NCBI GenBank assembly: GCA_007135015.1 | Contig: SLJS01000299.1 | Location: 1 to 6,351 of the forward strand | Origin: Alcanivorax sp. | GTDB taxonomy: Bacteria; Pseudomonadota; Gammaproteobacteria; Pseudomonadales; Alcanivoracaceae | Length of the DNA: 6,351 nt | Reading direction: 5' to 3' | In this document: one piece after another, positions 1-4,375 of the stretch | Position numbering within the stretch: position 1 is the stretch's first letter | How the letters are laid out: each line of letters starts with the position of its first letter | The notes under the pieces: generated by a model | What the model was told of the DNA's origin: nothing | Database searches by the model: none | The model's input: the letters and a program-made list of their open reading frames with translations, nothing else | Made by a program: the position numbers and the translations under genes

Positions 1-733
1 AAACCAGGGTGTCGCGGACCTTCCGGCGCGAGCAGCTGCAGGCGAAGTGCAGCGGCTGCGGGGTGGTCACCTCCGGAGGGGTTTCGTGGAACAGCCGGTG
101 GAGCACTTCTTCCGGGCCCAGGTCCAGCATTTCCTCGGGGGTCAGGGTAGACGCCAGGGTGGTCAGGTGCTGCCAGGCGTTATCGTTGCCCTCGGCGGAG
201 GCGACGCGCGCGGGCAGGCGCTGGAGCAGCATGCCCGCGGCCCGGCCATGACCACAGGCCAGCCGGACCTGCGAGGGCAACTGCTCGGACTGGCGGAAAT
301 AGCCCTCCAGACAGCCGGCCAGGTCCGGCGCCTCCAGCGGCACCATGCCCTGATAGGAACGGCCATTGCGTGGCTGAATGGTTATAGCCAGAACCCCCTG
401 CCCGAGCAGCGCGGGCAGGTCCGGGCTCTCCAGGTCCCCGGTCAGTTCCCCATGGCGCACCAGCCCCCGCAGGCCGCCATCGTCCGTGGCTTCCGCCAGC
501 AACAGACGGATGGGCCCGTCGCCCTGGGCCTGCAGGCTCAGCCGCCCCTCGAACTTGAGCGTGCCAGTGAGCAGGCCCACGGCCACCATCGACTCGCCGA
601 GCAAATCGGCGGCGGGCAACGGATAGCCTCGCCCCTGAAGCACCGGGGCCAGGCTGGCCTCCAGGCGCAGGAATTCGCCGCGGATATCGGTGCCGGGGAA
701 GAGAAAACGCTGACGGATATCCGTGGTAGCCAT
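1..733 (-). CDS. hslO: Hsp33 redox-regulated molecular chaperone, partial (C-terminus off the left edge)
   Basis: Cytosolic holdase that is activated when oxidation releases zinc from a four-cysteine centre and unfolds its C-terminal linker; it then protects unfolding proteins during oxidative and heat stress. The reading frame opens at ATG 733 (MATTDIRQRF) and stays open for 244 codons to the window edge. It carries typical Hsp33 segments: GEFLRLEASL near residues 20-30, FEGRLSLQAQGDGPIRLLL in the N-terminal domain, and SCSR near the end. The first zinc cysteines fall at residues 232 and 234 (ACSCSR), the same numbers as in E. coli Hsp33. The second pair (CxxC, about 30 residues on) and the last roughly 50 residues are outside the window. 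An AGGGA ribosome site lies 9 bases before the ATG (plus-strand 743-747). It follows hslR on the same strand after a 232-base gap containing inverted repeats, so it may have its own promoter. Family identity is secure; only the end is unseen. Confidence 0.97.
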   Translation of the reverse strand, partial: MATTDIRQRFLFPGTDIRGEFLRLEASLAPVLQGRGYPLPAADLLGESMVAVGLLTGTLKFEGRLSLQAQGDGPIRLLLAEATDDGGLRGLVRHGELTGDLESPDLPALLGQGVLAITIQPRNGRSYQGMVPLEAPDLAGCLEGYFRQSEQLPSQVRLACGHGRAAGMLLQRLPARVASAEGNDNAWQHLTTLASTLTPEEMLDLGPEEVLHRLFHETPPEVTTPQPLHFACSCSRRKVRDTLV

Positions 734-742
734 TGCCGAAGT

Positions 743-747
743 TCCCT
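743..747 (-). promoter_or_regulatory. Ribosome binding site of hslO
   Basis: Read on the minus strand this is AGGGA, 9 bases before ATG 733. It supports that ATG as the start. The open frame further upstream runs through the repeat region and shows no Hsp33-like residues. Confidence 0.6.
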
Positions 748-766
748 GGAAGCCTGCGGGGCGGCC

Positions 767-772
767 ATTCTA
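767..772 (-). promoter_or_regulatory. Possible -10 element for hslO (TAGAAT)
   Basis: On the minus strand TAGAAT matches five of six bases of the sigma70 -10 consensus and lies 33 bases before the hslO start, a plausible position. I see no good TTGACA-like -35 at 16-18 bases upstream, and no sigma32-type pair at proper spacing. It is a weak candidate, of interest because it would let the repeat-bearing gap supply a separate hslO promoter. Confidence 0.2.
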
Positions 773-803
773 GCAGGCTGTTGAAGAACCCGTTGCGTAC
801 TCA

Positions 804-899
804 GGCTTTCAGGCTGGCTCGCAATCGGGGCGTCCTTTTGAAGGCGGCTGTCCAACCGTCGAAAAAGGGCAACGATGAGTGCGGGCCAGTCTGAAAGCC
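804..899. repeat. Long imperfect hairpin, 23-base arms
   Basis: The arms are 804-826 and 877-899 with a 50-base centre. Mismatches fall at 813/890, 819/884 and 824/879. The centre can fold further: CCTTTT/AAAAGG, and CGGCTG/CAACCG around 845-858. There is no run of T after either arm on either strand, so it does not look like a simple intrinsic terminator, although it could still attenuate or stabilise the hslR-hslO transcript. Confidence 0.6.
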
Positions 900-965
900 C
901 CGCAGGGCGAGGATATGGCTCCTGGAAGTGCTGCAAGATCCTTTCGGGATATCCTCGAAATGGGC

Positions 966-1352
966 CTATCGCTTCTGTTTCTTCCGGAAACGCTCCAGCT
1001 GCCGCCGTTCCCACTTGTTCGGCTTGTGGTCCGTCACCGGACGGCTGGCGCGCTCCAGGCGCCGCTGTTCCCGGGCCTTTTCCCTCCGGGCGAAGCTTTC
1101 CGGGTCTTCCTCATAGAGCTCTTGCGCATCGGCGGCGCTGCCGCGCTTTTCCGACAGGCCGGTGACCCGGACCTCCCACTCGTCCGGCCCCTTGCGCACG
1201 GTCACCGTCATCCCCTCGCGCACCGCCTTGCTCGGTTTGGTCCGTTGACCGTCCAGATGCACCTTGCCGCCCTCCACCGCCTGCTGCGCCAGACTGCGGG
1301 TCTTGTAAAAGCGCGCCGCCCAGAGCCACTTGTCGATGCGCGGTTCGCTCAT
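966..1352 (-). CDS. hslR: Hsp15, heat-shock S4-domain RNA-binding protein
   Basis: Binds stalled 50S ribosomal subunits that still carry peptidyl-tRNA, moving the tRNA so that stalled subunits can be recycled; it is heat-induced in E. coli. The 128-residue product is close to E. coli Hsp15 (133). The S4 RNA-binding domain occupies about residues 4-65: RIDKWLWAARFYKTRSLA at the start, then the GKVHLDG turn (29-35) and KPSKAVREG (39-47). The C-terminal third is highly charged and ends in a basic tail (RFRKKQKR), as usual for this family. The ATG at 1352 overlaps the yrfG stop as ATGA, and a GAGG ribosome site sits 4 bases upstream inside yrfG, implying coupled translation. hslO follows on the same strand. 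The identity is firm from the S4 signature, the length, the tail and the gene order. Confidence 0.96.
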   Translation of the reverse strand: MSEPRIDKWLWAARFYKTRSLAQQAVEGGKVHLDGQRTKPSKAVREGMTVTVRKGPDEWEVRVTGLSEKRGSAADAQELYEEDPESFARREKAREQRRLERASRPVTDHKPNKWERRQLERFRKKQKR

Positions 1353-2014
1353 GAGGCCTCGTCCGGCAGCAGCGTCTCGAAACGGTCGATGGCGGGAAAG
1401 GGCCTGGTGTGCTCCCGGGGCGGCAGGCTGGAATCCGGGTGAAGGATGCTCCACAGGTGGCCGATACCGTAATGCCGCGCCGAGGCCAGAACCGGCAGGG
1501 AATCATCCACCAGCAGGGTACGCGCCGGGTCGAACTCGTGTTCGCCGCGCAGCGTCTCCCAGAATGTCTGCTCCTCCTTGGCGGCGCGGTAGTCGTGACT
1601 GCAGACCAGATGACGGAAGTAACGCTCGATGCCGGTGCGCTCGGCCTTCAGGCGCACCACCTCGGGATGGGCGTTGGTCACCATGATGGGCTCGCGGCCG
1701 CTGTCGTGAAGCCCCTGCAGGAACCGCTCGGCGCCCGGTCGCCAGGCGATCCGGTGGGCCACGCCACGCTTGAGCGCGGCCACGTCCAGGTCCAGCTCCC
1801 CGGTCCAGAAGTCCAGGCAGTACCACTTGAGCGTGCCCTGGTGACTGTGCACCCACTCCCCGATCAGCCGATGGGCACGTTCCTCGGGAATGCCCCGGGC
1901 GAGGGCGTACTGCTCGGGCACATACTGCTGCCAGAAGAAGTTGTCGAAGGCCAGATCCAGCAGTGTGCCGTCCATGTCCAGCAGCACCGTGTCGATTTCG
2001 TTCCAGTCAATCAT
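1349..2014 (-). CDS. yrfG: YrfG-type HAD phosphatase (GMP/IMP nucleotidase)
   Basis: Haloacid-dehalogenase-type cytosolic phosphatase; the E. coli relative is a 5'-nucleotidase acting on purine monophosphates such as GMP and IMP. The product has 221 residues, against about 222 in E. coli. HAD motif I is LLDMDGTLLD with nucleophile D13 and acid D15. Motif II is MVTNAHP (T113, N114), the motif III lysine is probably K146 (AAKEEQ), and motif IV is LLVDDSLPVL with D170 and D171. The helical cap at about 20-90, with DNFFWQQYVPEQYA, fits the YrfG group. ATG 2014 was chosen because it puts motif I near the N-terminus; AGG is only a few bases before it and a GTG lies one codon upstream, so the exact start is slightly uncertain. 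It is first in a run with hslR (ATGA overlap) and hslO, the E. coli order, and is divergent from nudE. The family is certain; substrate choice rests on homology. Confidence 0.93.
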   Translation of the reverse strand: MIDWNEIDTVLLDMDGTLLDLAFDNFFWQQYVPEQYALARGIPEERAHRLIGEWVHSHQGTLKWYCLDFWTGELDLDVAALKRGVAHRIAWRPGAERFLQGLHDSGREPIMVTNAHPEVVRLKAERTGIERYFRHLVCSHDYRAAKEEQTFWETLRGEHEFDPARTLLVDDSLPVLASARHYGIGHLWSILHPDSSLPPREHTRPFPAIDRFETLLPDEAS

Positions 2015-2107
2015 CACCTGTATACCGGGTCGCCGTTCCGGGGCGCGAACACTGTCGCAAGGCAGGGCAAAACGGGTAAGCTTGGGCCGCCCCACAGGGA
2101 GGCCATT
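2015..2107. promoter_or_regulatory. Divergent intergenic region between yrfG and nudE
   Basis: These 93 bases must carry the start signals for both directions unless promoters lie inside genes. No strong sigma70 pair stands out on either strand. On the minus strand TATACA (plus 2019-2024) is a possible -10 but lies too near the yrfG ATG. The assignment as a promoter region rests on the divergent gene layout, not on clear hexamers. Confidence 0.4.
2096..2102 (+). promoter_or_regulatory. Ribosome binding site of nudE
   Basis: AGGGAGG, a strong Shine-Dalgarno match, ends 5 bases before ATG 2108. It fixes the nudE start there rather than at any earlier codon of the longer open frame. Confidence 0.85.
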
Positions 2108-2655
2108 ATGGAACAAAAGCCGGAAATACTCGAAACCCGTCTGGTCACCAGCAGCAAGCTGTTCGGCATCGAGGAGCTGCGGGTGCGGTTCGCCAATGGC
2201 GCCGAGCGCACCTTCGAGCGGCTGCGCACACCGCCGCTGCCCGGCGTGATGCTCGTGCCCCTGCTCGACGACGACACCGTGGTGCTGATCCGCGAGTACG
2301 GCGCCGGACTGGAGGACTACCAGCTCACCCTGCCCAAGGGCACGGTCGAGCACGGCGAGGACTGGCGCGAGGCGGGCAACCGGGAACTCAAGGAAGAAGC
2401 CGGCTATGGTGCGCGCTCGCTGCAACTGCTCAAGCGCTTTTCCCTTTCTCCGGGCTACATGGGCCATCGCATCACCACGGTGCTGGCGGAGGATCTCTAC
2501 GAAGAGAAAATCCCCGGCGACGAGCCCGAGGAGCTGGAGGTGGTCACCTGGAAGCTCTCGGAACTGGAACGGCTGGTCGAGCGCGAGGACGTCAGCGAAG
2601 CGCGGGTGATTGCCGCGCTCTACATGGCCCGGGAACACATCAGACAGAGAAACGC

Positions 2656-2659
<4 letters not shown>
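2108..2659 (+). CDS. nudE: NudE Nudix hydrolase (ADP compounds hydrolase)
   Basis: Hydrolyses the pyrophosphate bond of ADP-ribose, NADH and Ap3A to give AMP plus a second phosphorylated product; magnesium-dependent and cytosolic. The product has 183 residues (E. coli NudE 186). The Nudix box is complete: G78-x5-E84-x7-R92-E93-L94-x-E96-E97-x-G99, in KGTVEHGEDW and RELKEEAGYG. The N-terminal strands (MEQKPEILET to about residue 70) and the SLSPGYMGHR segment after the box (residues 112-121) fit the ADP-ribose-hydrolase branch. A strong AGGGAGG site precedes the ATG. The TGA overlaps the cysQ start as ATGA, so the two genes are probably co-translated. It diverges from yrfG, as nudE does from the igaA-yrfG-hslR-hslO group in E. 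coli. Confident for family; specificity among ADP compounds is by homology. Confidence 0.95.
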
Positions 2660-3477
<818 letters not shown>

Positions 3478-3503
3478 CGCTGCGCGGGGACTCCGCCACG
3501 GGT

Positions 3504-3531
3504 GCCGGCAATCCGCCCGGCCCTTGCCGGC
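3504..3531 (+). terminator. Hairpin after cysQ, possible terminator without U-tract
   Basis: A perfect 8-base stem, GCCGGCAA (3504-3511) with TTGCCGGC (3524-3531), encloses a 12-base loop 27 bases after the cysQ stop. No T-run follows, so it is not a classical intrinsic terminator; it may protect the 3' end of the nudE-cysQ mRNA. CCCTTGCCGG within it is repeated directly 22 bases later (3521-3530 and 3543-3552). Confidence 0.35.
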
Positions 3532-3558
3532 GCACGCCTGTCCCCTTGCCGGAGCCGT

Positions 3559-3579
3559 CCGCCCCGAGCGCCGGGGCGG
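3559..3579. terminator. GC-only hairpin in the cysQ-chaperone spacer
   Basis: CCGCCCCG (3559-3566) pairs perfectly with CGGGGCGG (3572-3579) around a 5-base loop AGCGC. It is very stable but lacks a following T-run on either strand. It could end transcription from cysQ with help from Rho, insulating the fimbrial genes. It lies 7 bases upstream of the CRP-like palindrome. Confidence 0.35.
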
Positions 3580-3586
3580 CCCCACA

Positions 3587-3600
3587 GTGAAATGTGTCAC
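3587..3600. promoter_or_regulatory. CRP/Vfr-family-like operator (GTGA-N6-TCAC)
   Basis: GTGA (3587-3590), six bases, then TCAC (3597-3600) is a perfect palindromic core of the CRP site TGTGA-N6-TCACA; with flanks it reads AGTGA-N6-TCACA, nine of ten consensus positions. It lies 71 bases before the chaperone ATG. A weak -10 candidate, CATAAG at 3618-3623, would place the palindrome centre about 35-40 bases before a start site, consistent with a class II activator position. The match is visible; the regulator and any cAMP control are inferred. Confidence 0.45.
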
Positions 3601-3626
3601 AATGCCGGCACGCGAATCATAAGCAA

Positions 3627-3648
3627 CGCCGCCCCGGACCGGGCGGCG
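3627..3648 (+). promoter_or_regulatory. Leader hairpin upstream of the chaperone gene
   Basis: CGCCGCCC (3627-3634) pairs perfectly with GGGCGGCG (3641-3648) around a 6-base loop. It ends 23 bases before ATG 3672, inside the presumed 5' leader. It could influence mRNA stability or access of ribosomes to the weak GGGGGT site at 3663-3668. No known riboswitch fold is recognised. Confidence 0.3.
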
Positions 3649-3671
3649 CTGCGTACACCGCCGGGGGTCCA

Positions 3672-4355
3672 ATGAAACGATTGTCTGTCCTTCTGTTGCT
3701 GTGTCTCTGGTGGTTTCCCGCCGCGGCGACGATGGAAGTAAACCGGGCCGTGATCAACTTCCAGCTCGGCGAGGCACCCCGGGAGGACGTGACCGTCTAC
3801 AACCGCGGTGACAGCCGACTGTTCGCGGAAGTGGAAGTGCTCGAGGTCCACAACCCGGGCACCGAGGACGAAGAAAGAGTGGTGGTGCGCGACCCGGAAA
3901 GCATCGGCCTGGTGGCCTCGCCCCGGCGCCTGACGGTGCCCGCTGGCGGACGCCGGCTCGTCCGGCTGGTGAATCTGGAAGGCCACGGCGACGAAGAACG
4001 GGTCTACCGGGTGAATATCCGTCCCGTGGAAGGGGATGTGGAAGCCGATGCCATGGGTGTGCGCATCCTGGTCGGCTATCAGTTGCTGGTATTCATTCCG
4101 CCGGCCGAGGCGCGGGTTGAGCTGGAAGCACAACGCAACGGCAGACAACTGGAGCTTCACAACGCGGGCAACGTCAATATCCGGCTTTTCGGGGGGCGTC
4201 AGTGCGAACCGGGCCAGACCGGAGACGACTGCGCGACGGTAAACAGCACCCGACTGTATCCGGGCAACCGCAGGGAAATCGAGCTGCCGCGGGATGCGCC
4301 CGTCGAGTTCCGGGTCCAGGCGGACGGCGAAACCCGCATGCGGCGATTTGACTGA
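3672..4355 (+). CDS. Periplasmic pilus-assembly chaperone (PapD-like, TcfC-usher partner)
   Basis: Predicted PapD-superfamily chaperone that folds pilin subunits in the periplasm by donor-strand complementation and hands them to the usher encoded next. The product is 227 residues with a clear signal peptide (KR, then SVLLLLCLWWFPAAA; cleavage probably after residue 19). Domain 1 spans about 20-145: NRAVINF (24-30) carries R25 at the place of PapD Arg8. VYRVNIRPVEG (111-121) matches the F1 strand, and RILVGYQLLVFIPP (131-144) matches the G1 donor strand with its PP end. Domain 2 (about 146-227) includes ELHNAGNVNIRLFGGRQC and a cysteine pair, C178 and C187. The lysine that PapD uses with Arg8 is not evident in G1. 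Low similarity among these chaperones is normal, so the name rests on fold motifs and on the adjacent usher. ATG 3672 is chosen because it starts the signal peptide; only a weak GGGGGT precedes it. The usher gene begins 20 bases after its stop. Confidence 0.85.
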   Translation: MKRLSVLLLLCLWWFPAAATMEVNRAVINFQLGEAPREDVTVYNRGDSRLFAEVEVLEVHNPGTEDEERVVVRDPESIGLVASPRRLTVPAGGRRLVRLVNLEGHGDEERVYRVNIRPVEGDVEADAMGVRILVGYQLLVFIPPAEARVELEAQRNGRQLELHNAGNVNIRLFGGRQCEPGQTGDDCATVNSTRLYPGNRREIELPRDAPVEFRVQADGETRMRRFD

Positions 4356-4375
4356 GTGCCCGCGGGGGCCCGTAC

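Larger units (their letters stand above)
753..957. repeat. Nested inverted-repeat element in the hslR-hslO gap (MITE- or REP-like)
   Basis: The 232-base gap between hslR and hslO holds three sets of inverted repeats. First, a perfect 10-base pair CCTGCGGGGC (753-762) and GCCCCGCAGG (897-906) encloses the rest. Second, inside it lies a 23-base imperfect pair, 804-826 with 877-899, matching at 20 of 23 positions; two of the three mismatches would be G-U pairs in RNA. The CCTTTT near 833-839 can pair with AAAAAGG near 862-868 to lengthen the stem. Third, just outside, a perfect 9-base pair CGAGGATAT (908-916) and ATATCCTCG (949-957) forms another hairpin. The sequence near 774-786 (GGCTGTTGAAGAA) resembles the GGCTGTTGAAAAA-type ends recalled for some insertion sequences. 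No transposase and no clear target duplication are seen. A small dispersed non-coding element is inferred; a structured operon leader is the alternative. Confidence 0.5.

Noticed and set aside
47..784. Plus-strand open frame of 245 residues opposite hslO
   Set aside because: Antisense shadow; the minus frame gives a complete Hsp33 pattern including the SCSR zinc cysteines.
820..850. Sigma32-type promoter for hslO (minus-strand CTTCAAA and GCCCCGAT)
   Set aside because: Both half-elements resemble the heat-shock consensus, but only about 6 bases separate them instead of 13-15.
879..1442. Plus-strand open frame of 187 residues opposite hslR
   Set aside because: Antisense shadow of Hsp15 with no ribosome site or domain; it starts inside the inverted-repeat region.
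2019..2024. TATACA as a -10 box for yrfG on the minus strand
   Set aside because: It lies so close to the ATG that the transcript would start at the initiation codon, and no -35 fits at 17 bases.
1409..2107. Upstream extension of the nudE frame to 1409
   Set aside because: The frame happens to stay open across antisense yrfG, but the strong AGGGAGG site and family length place the start at 2108.
2015..2638. Upstream extension of the yrfG frame to 2638 giving a 429-residue protein
   Set aside because: The added part is antisense to nudE. HAD motif I must lie close to the N-terminus, and family length fits ATG 2014.
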